Assembly: GCF_900106565.1 (NCBI RefSeq) | Contig: NZ_FNNJ01000010.1 | Coordinates: 62,001-126,000, forward strand | DNA: 64,000 bases | Reading direction: 5' to 3' | From: Lutibacter oricola | GTDB lineage: Bacteria > Bacteroidota > Bacteroidia > Flavobacteriales > Flavobacteriaceae | In this document: positions 27,217 to 36,805 of the stretch, one piece after another | How positions within the stretch are numbered: position 1 is the first letter of the stretch | Layout: each line of letters begins with the position of its first letter | The notes under the pieces: model-generated | Told to the model about the DNA's origin: nothing | Seen by the model: the letters and a program-made list of their open reading frames with translations, nothing else | The model's database searches: none | Translations under genes and position numbers: made by a program

Positions 27217-27929
27217 TAACCTTTTTTAGCTATTTGGTAATTTACATATTTTTTTTTCATCCATAAATAAGCAAAACAATCCATTAACGGTCCTAAAAGT
27301 CGGTTCCAAACACCAAACTTAGCTTCTCCAGCAATACGCGGAAAATGTTGTACAGGTATTTGTTTTATTTTTCCGTTTTGTAACAAAATCATTGCAGGTA
27401 AAAAACGGTGTAAGCCCTTAAACATAGGTATGTTTTTAGCATATTCAGTTTTTATTACTTTTAATGGGCAACCAGTATCGTCCATACCATCGTGGGTAAA
27501 AGTTCTTCTTATACCGTTAGCAATTGTAGAAGACATGTTTTTTACAAAACTATCCTTTCTATTAGCTCTAACACCAGTAACTAAATCGTACTCATTAATT
27601 TCTTTAAGTAATAGGTTAAAATCTTCAGGAGCAGTTTGTAAATCACTATCAATATAACCTACCAACTCAGTATCTGTATTGTTAAAACCAGCTGTAATTG
27701 CAGCACTTAAACCACAATTTTTTTCAAAACTAATAAATGTAAAGTCAGGATTATTAGTGCAAATTTCTTCAATTAAATCTTGGCTTTTGTCCTTACTTCC
27801 GTCATTTACAAATAAAACCTTTGTTTTTTTTGAAGCAATATTAATATATTTTGTTAGTTCTTCTTCAACTCGTTTTAAATTATCTTCTTCATTATATACA
27901 GGAACAACAATTGTAAATTGATAACTCAT
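27216..27929 (-). CDS. GT2 polyprenyl-phosphate sugar transferase (DPM1/ArnC-like)
   Basis: A 237-residue family 2 glycosyltransferase with GT-A fold: VVPVYNEEDNLKRV at the N-terminus, FVNDGSKDKS and YIDSDLQTAPED (DXD-like). There are no strong C-terminal membrane helices, which fits soluble DPM1-like enzymes. It probably makes a polyprenyl-phosphate-linked sugar that the PMT-type enzyme downstream uses. It is the first gene of the four-gene minus cluster. Confidence 0.9.
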   Translation of the reverse strand: MSYQFTIVVPVYNEEDNLKRVEEELTKYINIASKKTKVLFVNDGSKDKSQDLIEEICTNNPDFTFISFEKNCGLSAAITAGFNNTDTELVGYIDSDLQTAPEDFNLLLKEINEYDLVTGVRANRKDSFVKNMSSTIANGIRRTFTHDGMDDTGCPLKVIKTEYAKNIPMFKGLHRFLPAMILLQNGKIKQIPVQHFPRIAGEAKFGVWNRLLGPLMDCFAYLWMKKKYVNYQIAKKG

Positions 27930-28066
27930 TATTAATTAGGTGGTTTTTAAAAATTAAGACAAAAGCGACTTAATAAAAAATTTCGGTAAATTTAAAATAT
28001 TTATTTTGATAATTGTGCAACACTTAAAATATTGTTTCGTCTTTAAAAATAGAAGTAACCAACTTA

Positions 28067-28615
28067 ATGAATAAAACTGTTTGTATAAACGCTAAAATTG
28101 TTGAAGGTTGTAGGCATAACAACGCAAAAGCACAAATGAAATTGTACGATTTGTATTGCGAAGCTATGTTTATAGTTGCCAAACGCTATGTTAAAGATAA
28201 AGTAATTGCAGAAGATGTTATGCAAGATGCTTTTATAAAGGTGTTTAAAAATATTAACAGTTTTAAAAATGAAGTTACTATAGGTGCCTGGATAAAAAAA
28301 ATTGTGATTAATCAATGCATTGATTATTTGAAAAAGAAAAGAATTGAGTTGGTATCAATTGAAGAGAAAGAATTGAAATTAGCCGATAATGATGATTGGA
28401 TGGTAGAAGATGAAACAACAATTGAAAAAGTGTTGCAAACAATAAATCAACTGCCTGAAAAATACAAAACCATTTTAAACTTGTATTTAATTGAAGGGTA
28501 TGATCATCAAGAAATATCGCAAATTTTAAACATTACTGAAGTAGCTTCGCGCTCGCAGTTAATGAGAGGTAAAAACAAGTTGAAAAATCAATTTAAAGAT
28601 TTTAAATATGTCTAA
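28067..28615 (+). CDS. ECF RNA polymerase sigma factor
   Basis: An extracytoplasmic-function sigma factor of 182 residues. Region 2 is recognisable in YCEAMFIVAKRYV and AEDVMQDAFIKVFKNI; region 4 in LPEKYKTILNLYLIEGYDHQ and the HTH EISQILNITEVASRSQLMRG. It overlaps the next gene by 8 bases. That gene encodes a one-TM protein of the expected anti-sigma layout, followed by a secreted protein that is probably a target of the system. Confidence 0.92.
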   Translation: MNKTVCINAKIVEGCRHNNAKAQMKLYDLYCEAMFIVAKRYVKDKVIAEDVMQDAFIKVFKNINSFKNEVTIGAWIKKIVINQCIDYLKKKRIELVSIEEKELKLADNDDWMVEDETTIEKVLQTINQLPEKYKTILNLYLIEGYDHQEISQILNITEVASRSQLMRGKNKLKNQFKDFKYV

Positions 28616-29162
28616 AGATTTAAGAGAAATATTAAAAAACAAGGTTGAAGAAAACTTAAACCTATCTAATAATCATAGAATTAATTTTGAAGCAAGATTA
28701 AAAAATGAATTGCATCAGGAGCAAAAAAATGGTTTCGGTTTTTGGAAAATTGCCGCATCAATTACAATATTAATTGGTTTAGCTGTTTCCATATATTTCT
28801 TTAATACAAATCCCGTTGAACCAAAACTAGCAAAAACATTTGATAGTTTAGGAAGTGTTTCTCCAGAATTAAAAAAGGTAGAAAATTTTTATTTAGCAAG
28901 TATTCAATCAGAGATTTTAGAATTAGAACAAACGGCAGAAAACAAAGAGCTTTTAGATGGTTATTTAGAAAAAATAAGTGAGTTAGATAACGATTATAAA
29001 GATTTAACAAGCGATTTAAATACCGATGGTATTAATGAGAAAATAATCAACGCTTTAATTGATAATTTACAACTTCGTTTAAAATTATTGTATCAACTTA
29101 AAGAACAGTTAAACAATTTAAAAACAGTTAACAAACTAAAAAATGAAACGAATAACATATAA
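28608..29162 (+). CDS. Probable anti-sigma factor, one TM segment
   Basis: A 184-residue protein with a cytosolic N-terminus of about 42 residues (SKDLREILKNKVEENLNLSN), one membrane segment (KIAASITILIGLAVSIYFF) and a helical, acidic periplasmic domain. The topology and position directly after an ECF sigma gene (8-base overlap) indicate an anti-sigma role. The classical zinc anti-sigma HxxxCxxC motif is absent, so this is inferred from context only. Confidence 0.7.
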   Translation: MSKDLREILKNKVEENLNLSNNHRINFEARLKNELHQEQKNGFGFWKIAASITILIGLAVSIYFFNTNPVEPKLAKTFDSLGSVSPELKKVENFYLASIQSEILELEQTAENKELLDGYLEKISELDNDYKDLTSDLNTDGINEKIINALIDNLQLRLKLLYQLKEQLNNLKTVNKLKNETNNI

Positions 29163-30633
29163 ATTAACAATAAGCATTCTTTTAATTGCTTTTGGGCTTC
29201 AGGCTCAAACATTTAATAAAAAAATTGAAGAGAGTTTTAATGTAAACTCAGACGTAAATATTGTGGTAAATACATCGCATTCCGATGTTGTAATTGATAC
29301 TTGGAATAGAAACGAAGTTTCTATTGAAGCTACTATAGAAATAGAGGGAGTTTCAGAAAAAGAAGCAAAAAAACTAATGGACAAATGGAGTTTTGAAGCT
29401 TTAGGTAATAAAAGTAAAGTAAAAGTAACATCGTTAGCAAATAGCTTTTTCTTTGGAAATGATTTCGATTTTGAGCATACTATTGTAATACCAGATATTC
29501 CTCATTTTGAAATGCCAGAATTACCAGAGTTGCCAGAAATGCCTGAACTTATAGAAATACCTGAGATGCCGGAATTTGAAATAGAAATTCCAGAAATAGA
29601 AATTCAAGAATTTCATTTTGATTATGATGCGTATAAAAAAGACTCTACCTATTTAAAAAAATACAAAGAGCGTATTCAAAACCAGGTTAAGCATTTTAAA
29701 AATAGTGATTGGCATAAGAGAATTGATTCTTTAAAAAGTACTGATGATTATAAAAGGAAAGTTGAGAGATTTAAAATTCAATCTAAAGAGTACGCAAAAA
29801 AAATGAAAGAATCTAGATGGTATAGAGATGTTGAAAATATGAGAAACAGCGAAGAATTTAGAAAAAGTATTGAAGAGGCAAGAAAACAAGCTGAGAAATT
29901 AAGAAAGCATTTTAAAGATAATAAAGAGTTAAAAGCTAGAAAAGAAGTAAAGAAACCAAAAAATAATAAATCTTATAATTATCATTTTTCGTACTCAACA
30001 GATGATATAATAGATAAATCTAAAATAAAGATTACTAAAAAAATAAAAATTAAAGTACCTAAAAAAGCTACATTCAATTTAAATGTTAGACACGGAAAAC
30101 TAAAAGTACCAAAATCTAACAATAAAATGTCTGCAACTGTTAAGTATGGTAATTTTTTTGGAGGAATAATTGAAGGCGAAAAAAACAATATTATTTTTGA
30201 AAACACACCAGTTATAATTAATACATTAAATTCAGGAAATATTACATTAAAAAACGTGCCAAATGCTTCATTTGGTACGTTTTCAAATGCTAGTTTGTTT
30301 TCAAACTCATCTAATGTAATAATTAATGAAGTTGGTGAGAACGTGGCTTTAAGTCAAAAGTTTGGTAAAATAGAGGTGCTAAAGGTTGTTCCAGAGTTTA
30401 ATAATTTAAATGTAGTTTTAGATTATACAAAAGGAAATTTAAATCTATCTAACGCAGCGTATGTTTTTCAAATTAATGGTAAAAAATCAACAATTGATTT
30501 AGATGCTATATTAGAAAATGTTAACGAAAAAAATATGGATGGCGTAAGAATAATTAATGGTTATAGTAAAGACAAAAATGCTTCGAATAAGCTAATTTTA
30601 ACTACAATTTATAGTAACTCAAAAGTAAACTAA
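29143..30633 (+). CDS. Secreted DUF4097-like protein with PE-rich and helical insertions
   Basis: A 496-residue exported protein (signal peptide ending in FGLQAQ). The N-terminal strand region and the C-terminal ~190 residues, with short repeating beta strands (FNLNVRHGKLKVP, MSATVKYGNFFGG, GNITLKNVP), resemble the DUF4097/adhesin-like beta-helix. Between them are a Pro-Glu repeat (PELPELPEMPELIEIPEMP, about residues 126-144) and a highly charged helical stretch at about 165-275 with two similar units (SDWHKRIDSLKSTDDYKRK; SRWYRDVENMRNSEEFRKS). It overlaps the anti-sigma gene by 20 bases. Confidence 0.7.
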   Translation: MKRITYKLTISILLIAFGLQAQTFNKKIEESFNVNSDVNIVVNTSHSDVVIDTWNRNEVSIEATIEIEGVSEKEAKKLMDKWSFEALGNKSKVKVTSLANSFFFGNDFDFEHTIVIPDIPHFEMPELPELPEMPELIEIPEMPEFEIEIPEIEIQEFHFDYDAYKKDSTYLKKYKERIQNQVKHFKNSDWHKRIDSLKSTDDYKRKVERFKIQSKEYAKKMKESRWYRDVENMRNSEEFRKSIEEARKQAEKLRKHFKDNKELKARKEVKKPKNNKSYNYHFSYSTDDIIDKSKIKITKKIKIKVPKKATFNLNVRHGKLKVPKSNNKMSATVKYGNFFGGIIEGEKNNIIFENTPVIINTLNSGNITLKNVPNASFGTFSNASLFSNSSNVIINEVGENVALSQKFGKIEVLKVVPEFNNLNVVLDYTKGNLNLSNAAYVFQINGKKSTIDLDAILENVNEKNMDGVRIINGYSKDKNASNKLILTTIYSNSKVN

Positions 30634-30656
30634 ATTGTAAAAATAACTTCTTTTTA

Positions 30657-30689
30657 AAACTTCAAAATCCTATTGAAGTATAATTTTTC
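30657..30689 (+). terminator. Candidate terminator after the sigma operon
   Basis: ACTTCAA (30659-30665) and TTGAAGT (30673-30679) form a 7-bp stem with a 7-base loop, followed by ATAATTTTT. The stem is AT-rich, so strength is uncertain. Confidence 0.45.
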
Positions 30690-30739
30690 CATTACGTAAT
30701 TGTTTTTATCTTTACAACTTCAAAAACAATAAAATATTA

Positions 30740-32218
30740 ATGGAAATTTACAAATCAAATACGTTAAAAATCTACAATTCTTTAAGTAAAAATAAAGAAG
30801 AATTTAAGCCAGTTGTTGAAGGTAAAGTTGGTATGTATGTTTGTGGACCAACGGTTTATAGCAATGTACATTTAGGTAATGTTAGAACTTTTATGTCTTT
30901 TGATATGATTTTCCGTTATTTAAAGCATTTAGGTTATAAGGTACGTTATGTACGTAATATTACAGATGCAGGTCATTTAGAAAACGATGCAGATGCTGGT
31001 GAAGATAGAATTGCTAAAAAAGCACGTTTAGAGCAAATAGAGCCAATGGAGGTAGTACAACGTTATACGGTAGACTTTCACGAAACACTTCAAAAAATAA
31101 ACAATTTACCACCAAGTATTGAGCCTACAGCTACAGGGCATATTGTGGAACAAATTGAGATTATAAAAGATATTTTAGAAAAAGGGTTGGCTTATGAAGT
31201 AAATGGTTCTGTTTATTTTGATGTTTTAAAATACAATGAAACTGAACATTACGGAATTCTTTCAGGAAGAAATATTGAAGATTCTATTCATAATACAAGA
31301 ACGTTAGATGGGCAAAGTGAAAAGAAAAACCCACAAGATTTTGCACTTTGGAAAAAAGCAGACGAACGCCACATTATGCGTTGGCCTTCGCCTTGGAGCG
31401 ATGGTTTTCCTGGTTGGCATTTAGAATGTTCAGCAATGAGCACAAAATACTTAGGTGAAACTTTTGATATTCACGGTGGTGGAATGGATTTAAAATTCCC
31501 ACATCACGAGTGTGAAATTGCACAATCCAAAATTAAAAATGGTGTAAATCCCGTAAATTATTGGATGCACGCTAATATGTTAATTTTAAATGGTCAAAAA
31601 ATGGCTAAATCTACAGGGAATTATATTTTACCAAACGAAATTTTTTCTGGAGATAATGAAATTTTAAGCAAAGCATTTAGTCCTAGTGCAACGCGTTTTT
31701 TTATGTTGCAGGCTAATTACCGCAGTATTTTAGATTTTACAAGTACAGGTTTAGAGGCTTCAGAAAAAGGGTATGTAAAGTTAATGGAAGCCGTTTCATC
31801 ATTAGATAAAATTGAAACTAGTAAAGAATCATCGTTAGATATTAAAGCTTGGAAACAGAAATGTTACGATGCTATGAACGATGATTTTAATACACCTGTT
31901 TTAATTGCAAATTTATTTGAGGCTGTAAAATTTGTGAATGTTTTACTAGAAAAGAAAGCAACCATTTCTGCTGAAGATTTAGAAGAGTTTAAAGCTACAA
32001 TTAATGCCTTTGTTTTTGATGTTTTAGGACTTCAGAATGAATTGCAACAAGATAGTTCAGATAAGCTTTCTGGTGTTGTTGAAATGTTAATTGGTATGCG
32101 TAAACAAGCACGTGAGAATAAAGATTGGGCACTTTCAGATAAAATTAGAGATGAATTAGCTGAATTAGGTATTCAATTAAAAGACGGAAAAGACGGAACA
32201 ACTTTTTCTGTAAATTAG
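30740..32218 (+). CDS. cysS: Cysteine--tRNA ligase
   Basis: Class I aminoacyl-tRNA synthetase of 492 residues. HIGH-type motif: [16 protein letters not shown]-type motif: KMAKSTGN. The zinc ligands are in [16 protein letters not shown] and HHECEIAQ. The C-terminal DALR-type helical region is present, so the gene is full length. It is followed by yidD two bases later. Confidence 0.97.
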   Translation: MEIYKSNTLKIYNSLSKNKEEFKPVVEGKVGMYVCGPTVYSNVHLGNVRTFMSFDMIFRYLKHLGYKVRYVRNITDAGHLENDADAGEDRIAKKARLEQIEPMEVVQRYTVDFHETLQKINNLPPSIEPTATGHIVEQIEIIKDILEKGLAYEVNGSVYFDVLKYNETEHYGILSGRNIEDSIHNTRTLDGQSEKKNPQDFALWKKADERHIMRWPSPWSDGFPGWHLECSAMSTKYLGETFDIHGGGMDLKFPHHECEIAQSKIKNGVNPVNYWMHANMLILNGQKMAKSTGNYILPNEIFSGDNEILSKAFSPSATRFFMLQANYRSILDFTSTGLEASEKGYVKLMEAVSSLDKIETSKESSLDIKAWKQKCYDAMNDDFNTPVLIANLFEAVKFVNVLLEKKATISAEDLEEFKATINAFVFDVLGLQNELQQDSSDKLSGVVEMLIGMRKQARENKDWALSDKIRDELAELGIQLKDGKDGTTFSVN

Positions 32219-32220
32219 TT

Positions 32221-32478
32221 TTGAAATCTGTAGCCAAAATATTAGCAATTCCATTTATATGGTTGGTACGTTTTTACCAAGCAGCTATTTCGCCATACAC
32301 GCCTTCGGCTTGTAGGTATTCACCTACATGTTCAAGCTATTCATTAGAAGCTTTGCAAAAACACGGTTTTTTTAAAGGTGGTTTATTAGCTATTAAAAGA
32401 ATTGGTAGTTGCCATCCGTGGGGTGGTAGTGGTTACGATCCTGTTCCAGAAAAAGAAGAAATTAAAAAAGATAAATAA
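32221..32478 (+). CDS. yidD: Membrane protein insertion efficiency factor YidD
   Basis: A small amphipathic protein (85 residues) that assists YidC-dependent membrane insertion. The family core is obvious: [20 protein letters not shown] followed by [13 protein letters not shown], then [15 protein letters not shown]. It uses a TTG start directly after the cysS stop; no better ATG exists because the first family-typical residues follow at once. Confidence 0.93.
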   Translation: MKSVAKILAIPFIWLVRFYQAAISPYTPSACRYSPTCSSYSLEALQKHGFFKGGLLAIKRIGSCHPWGGSGYDPVPEKEEIKKDK

Positions 32479-32516
32479 TAATTAAACTGTTAAACAGTTA
32501 TTAATAAAAAATTAGA

Positions 32517-33338
32517 ATGACTTTACTTCAAATAAATTGGAATCCGGCTCCAGAATTATTTAAAATCGGACCGATTGCAATACGTTATTACAGTTTAATG
32601 TTTGTTATTGCATTTGTACTAGGATTGCAAATAATGAAACGCGTATTTATAAAGGATAAAATTGAATTAGAAAAATTAGATTCATTATTTATTTATATGG
32701 TATTGTCTATTTTAATTGGAGCTAGGTTAGGACATTTTTTGTTTTACGAGCCAGCAGCATTAATAGAAAGACCTTTAGAAGTAATTTTACCTTTTCAGTT
32801 TTCGCCAAGTTTTAAATTTACAGGGTTTGCAGGTTTAGCAAGTCACGGAGCAGCAATTGGAGTAATTATAGCATTGTATTATTTTAGTAAAAAAGTGTTA
32901 AAAAAACCAATTTTATTTATTTTAGATAGAATTGTTTTGCCTTCTGCCATTGGTGGAGCTTTTGTACGTTTAGGAAACTTAATGAATTCTGAAATTGTTG
33001 GAAAACCAACAGGTAGTGATTATGGTTTTGTTTTTGAGCGTTTAGGTGAAAGTTTTCCGCGTCATCCGGCACAGTTATACGAAGCAATTTGTTATGTAGT
33101 AATATTTGCAATTTTATGGTTTGTATATTGGAAAACAGATAAAAAGCAAAAACCTGGTTATTTGGTTGGGTTGTATTTTGCGCTAACATTTTCAGCCAGA
33201 TTTCTAATTGAATTCTTTAAAGAAGCTCAAGTTGAAGGTAGAGAAGATTGGGTTTTAGGTTTAAATACCGGACAAGTATTAAGTATTCCGTTAGTATTAG
33301 GAGGTTTATATTTTATGTATAGAAAAACAAAGGCTTAA
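32517..33338 (+). CDS. lgt: Prolipoprotein diacylglyceryl transferase
   Basis: Inner-membrane enzyme that attaches diacylglycerol to the lipobox cysteine, the first step of lipoprotein maturation. 273 residues, about seven membrane segments. The Lgt signature is seen in GGAFVRLGNLMNSEIVGKPT, plus ASHGAAIG, the conserved Arg in GARLGHFLFYEP, and RHPAQLYEA. The many lipoproteins in the window are its substrates. It lies 38 bases after yidD. Confidence 0.96.
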   Translation: MTLLQINWNPAPELFKIGPIAIRYYSLMFVIAFVLGLQIMKRVFIKDKIELEKLDSLFIYMVLSILIGARLGHFLFYEPAALIERPLEVILPFQFSPSFKFTGFAGLASHGAAIGVIIALYYFSKKVLKKPILFILDRIVLPSAIGGAFVRLGNLMNSEIVGKPTGSDYGFVFERLGESFPRHPAQLYEAICYVVIFAILWFVYWKTDKKQKPGYLVGLYFALTFSARFLIEFFKEAQVEGREDWVLGLNTGQVLSIPLVLGGLYFMYRKTKA

Positions 33339-33359
33339 TAATTTCTAAAACCATCTGCT

Positions 33360-35000
33360 ATGAATTGGGCTTTAGGAGTTATTGCTGTAATTATTGTTTA
33401 TTATTTAATATCTAATTACGCTAGTAAAAATAGGTATAAAAAACTGCGTAATAAATTAGCTGAAAATTGGGGTAAACCCAAGGCTGATGAATATTACAAC
33501 TTTGATATAATTAGAAGATACTTTGATAATTCTACTCTAAAATATTATCATAAAATATCTGACAAAGTTAGTATTGATCTTGATATAGATGATGTTTTTA
33601 AATTTGTTGATAGAACAACTTCAAAAATAGGACAACAGTTTTTATACTTTAAATTACGAACCATTGAAGGTTTAGAAAACTTGAAAGAGTTTGATAAACG
33701 AGTTTCGTTTTTTCAAAATAATAGAGAAATAGCTTTAAAGTGTCAATTTATGTTATCTAATTTAGATTCATATGATGCTTATGCATTTGAGGAATTAATA
33801 AATGGTGAACAAGTTAAAAAACCTAAAGTATTAACACTTTTAAAAGTATTATCTGTTTTAGCGCTAGCTTCAATAATAGGCGCATTTTTTTATCCAATTT
33901 GTAGTTTAGCTTTAGTACCAATTTTAGTAGTTAATTCCTTTTTTCATTATAAAAATAAGGGGAATATTAATTATTATTTAAATGGAGTAAGTCAGCTTTC
34001 AATTGCGTTAAGAGTATCAAAATCTCTAATAACAATTACTGAATTAAAGGCTTATTTTAAAGATGTATCTTTTATACATAAAGCAAATTCTGTTCAATTA
34101 AAAACCGCATTTATTTCTTTTGAAAAGAATTTAAGTAATGAATTTGCTTTTATTTTTTGGTTTATTATTGAAATTGTTAAAATTCAATTCAATGTAGAGT
34201 ATATTTTGTTTTATAGTTTTATTGACGGTATTACTAAAGAAAAGGAAAGTATTGAGAAAATGTATCTTTTTATTGGTGAAGTAGATGCGGCTATTTCTAC
34301 AGCGTCTCTAAAAGATGGGAATTTAAAATTGTGCACGCCAGAATTTACAAAAGAAAACACAATTAATACTGTTGAAATTGAGCATCCATTAATTAAAAAT
34401 TGTATTCCAAATAATTTTAAAATAGTTGATAGTAGTTTACTGCTTACAGGATCTAATATGTCTGGTAAAACTACATTTATTAGAACTATAGGAATTAATA
34501 GTGTTTTGGCTCAAACATTAAATATTTGTTTTGCTACTAAATACAAAGCACCTTATTTTAAAATTTATTCATCAATTAAAATTTCAGATGATTTGTTAGA
34601 TAGTACAAGTTATTATTTAGAAGAAGTTTTGTCTATTAAAGAGTTAATTTCTTCAACAGAAAATACTTTGCCCTGCTTAATTATTTTAGATGAAATTTTT
34701 AAAGGAACCAATACTGTTGAGCGAATTTCTGGAGGAAAGGCAATTTTGTCTTTTTTAAATAAAGGCAACAATGTTGTATTAGTTTCTACACACGACATTG
34801 AATTAACCGATTTGTTAAAAATTGAAAAATATCAACTATTTCATTTTTCTGAAAGTATAGATAATAACAACCTGATATTCGACCATAAATTAAAAGAAGG
34901 AAAACTTAAAACTAGAAATGCAATTAAGATTTTAGAATTGTATAAGTATCCTTCCGAAATTATTGAAAACGCCCGAAAAACTGAAACTATTTTTAATTAA
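33360..35000 (+). CDS. Membrane-anchored MutS-like ATPase
   Basis: A 546-residue protein with the MutS C-terminal ABC-type ATPase: Walker A TGSNMSGKTTF (about residues 363-373), Walker B LIILDEIFKGTN and the downstream STHD motif. The mismatch-recognition domains are missing. It has one hydrophobic segment at the N-terminus (ALGVIAVIIVYYLI) and a hydrophobic pair near residues 160-190, so it is membrane-bound and probably not a mismatch repair protein. It converges with prfC, overlapping by 8 bases. Confidence 0.85.
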   Translation: MNWALGVIAVIIVYYLISNYASKNRYKKLRNKLAENWGKPKADEYYNFDIIRRYFDNSTLKYYHKISDKVSIDLDIDDVFKFVDRTTSKIGQQFLYFKLRTIEGLENLKEFDKRVSFFQNNREIALKCQFMLSNLDSYDAYAFEELINGEQVKKPKVLTLLKVLSVLALASIIGAFFYPICSLALVPILVVNSFFHYKNKGNINYYLNGVSQLSIALRVSKSLITITELKAYFKDVSFIHKANSVQLKTAFISFEKNLSNEFAFIFWFIIEIVKIQFNVEYILFYSFIDGITKEKESIEKMYLFIGEVDAAISTASLKDGNLKLCTPEFTKENTINTVEIEHPLIKNCIPNNFKIVDSSLLLTGSNMSGKTTFIRTIGINSVLAQTLNICFATKYKAPYFKIYSSIKISDDLLDSTSYYLEEVLSIKELISSTENTLPCLIILDEIFKGTNTVERISGGKAILSFLNKGNNVVLVSTHDIELTDLLKIEKYQLFHFSESIDNNNLIFDHKLKEGKLKTRNAIKILELYKYPSEIIENARKTETIFN

Positions 35001-36582
35001 ACTCACTTGTAAAGTGAAGTTTTACACTTGGGTATTTACTTTGTGTCATTTGAATAGTAAAAGCAGAATCTGCTAAAAATACTAATTGACCTTGTTTATC
35101 TTTTGCTAAAAAACGTTGTTTTACACGCTTAAACTCTTTGAATTCTTCGTTTTTAGGATCTTCTGGTTCAACCCAACAAGCTTTATGTACTGGTAAGTTT
35201 TCGTAACTACATTTAGCGCCATATTCGTGCTCTAAACGGTATTGAATTACTTCATACTGTAAGGCTCCAACAGTACCAATTACTCTTCGTCCGTTTAAGT
35301 CTAATGTAAATAACTGTGCAACACCTTCATCCATTAATTGGTCTAAACCTTTGTACAACTGCTTAGATTTTAAAGGATCTGCATTATTAACATAACGGAA
35401 ATGTTCTGGAGAAAAACTAGGAATACCTTTAAAGTTTAAGTTTTCACCTTCGGTTAAAGTATCTCCAATTTTAAAGTTTCCAGTATCTTGAATACCAACA
35501 ATATCACCAGGGAATGATTCATCTACAATTTCTTTCTTTTCAGCAAAAAAGGCATTTGGACTAGAGAATTTCATTTTTTTATTTAAACGTACGTGCAAAT
35601 AAGGTGCATTACGTTTAAAAGTTCCGGATACAATTTTTATAAAAGCCAAACGGTTTCTATGGTTAGGATCCATATTGGCGTGAATTTTAAATACAAAACC
35701 AGATAATTTTTCTTCTTTAGAATCTACTAAACGTTCTTCAGATTTTTTTGGTTGTGGTGAAGGTGCAATTTCAATAAAACAATCTAATAGCTCCTTAACA
35801 CCAAAGTTATTTAATGCTGACCCAAAAAATACAGGTTGTAAATCTCCAGCTAAATACTCATCATTATCAAAGGCTGGGTATACTTCTTCAACTAATTCTA
35901 ACTCTTCTCTAAGTGTTTCAGCTGCTGTACCTCCAATAATTTCATCTAATTCAGGAACTGAAATATCATTAAATTCTACACCTTCAGAAACAGTTTGTTT
36001 GTTGTCTGCTGAAAAAACATTTAATTTTTTTCCATAAATATTGTATATACCTTTAAAGTCATACCCCATTCCAATAGGGAAGCTTAGGGGAGTTACGCGT
36101 AAACCTAATTTTTGTTCAACTTCATCTAATAAATCAAATGCATCTTTACCTTCACGGTCTAATTTATTAATAAAAACAATCATAGGTATTTTACGCATTC
36201 TACAAACTTCAACCAATTTTTCAGTTTGTTCCTCTACACCTTTTGCAACGTCAATTACAACAATAACACTATCTACAGCAGTTAAGGTTCTAAAAGTATC
36301 TTCAGCAAAATCCTTGTGACCAGGCGTATCTAAAATATTTATTTTTTTGTTTTTATAAATAAAAGCTAATACAGAAGTAGCAACAGAAATTCCTCTTTGG
36401 CGTTCAATTTCCATAAAATCGGAAGTTGCACCTTTTTTAATTTTGTTGTTTTTTACGGCTCCAGCTTCTTGTATTGCACCTCCAAAAAGTAATAATTTTT
36501 CGGTTAATGTTGTTTTACCAGCATCTGGATGCGAAATAATACCAAAAGTTCGTCTACGTTGTATTTCTTCTAAAAAACTCAT
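34993..36582 (-). CDS. prfC: Peptide chain release factor 3
   Basis: Translational GTPase that recycles RF1/RF2. 529 residues, normal length. G1 is SHPDAGKTTL, G2 lies around RQRGISVATSV, G3 is DTPGHKDFAEDT, G4 is NKLDREGKD. Domains II and III follow with no gap. A TATATTTG -7 element lies 18 bases before the start. The end overlaps the MutS-like gene on the other strand. Confidence 0.97.
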   Translation of the reverse strand: MSFLEEIQRRRTFGIISHPDAGKTTLTEKLLLFGGAIQEAGAVKNNKIKKGATSDFMEIERQRGISVATSVLAFIYKNKKINILDTPGHKDFAEDTFRTLTAVDSVIVVIDVAKGVEEQTEKLVEVCRMRKIPMIVFINKLDREGKDAFDLLDEVEQKLGLRVTPLSFPIGMGYDFKGIYNIYGKKLNVFSADNKQTVSEGVEFNDISVPELDEIIGGTAAETLREELELVEEVYPAFDNDEYLAGDLQPVFFGSALNNFGVKELLDCFIEIAPSPQPKKSEERLVDSKEEKLSGFVFKIHANMDPNHRNRLAFIKIVSGTFKRNAPYLHVRLNKKMKFSSPNAFFAEKKEIVDESFPGDIVGIQDTGNFKIGDTLTEGENLNFKGIPSFSPEHFRYVNNADPLKSKQLYKGLDQLMDEGVAQLFTLDLNGRRVIGTVGALQYEVIQYRLEHEYGAKCSYENLPVHKACWVEPEDPKNEEFKEFKRVKQRFLAKDKQGQLVFLADSAFTIQMTQSKYPSVKLHFTSEFN

Positions 36583-36600
36583 TTGTCAAAATTTGAGGTG

Positions 36601-36608
36601 CAAATATA
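36601..36608 (-). promoter_or_regulatory. -7 promoter element of prfC
   Basis: TATATTTG on the minus strand, full match to TAnnTTTG, 18 bases before the prfC start. Confidence 0.5.
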
Positions 36609-36805
36609 TGGTATTCTTATTAAAAATATTAAAGTTTAAAGTACTCATAATAGAAGATTATTTTAATTAATAAAAGCTTTATTAGTTGAAATATGTGTAT
36701 GAATTGAATTAGTACTTGAAAGTTGATTCTTTTATTTAAGAAATTGGACTGGGTTGCTGTTATAAAAAAGAATTTTCTTAAATTTATATAAAGTGTATAT
36801 AATTA

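Noticed and set aside
28064..28315. Minus-strand frame of 83 codons
   Set aside because: Antisense to the ECF sigma factor gene, with no recognisable domain.
12954..35000. Mismatch repair island (MutL and the MutS-like protein)
   Set aside because: The genes are about 20 kb apart on opposite strands, and the MutS-like protein lacks recognition domains.
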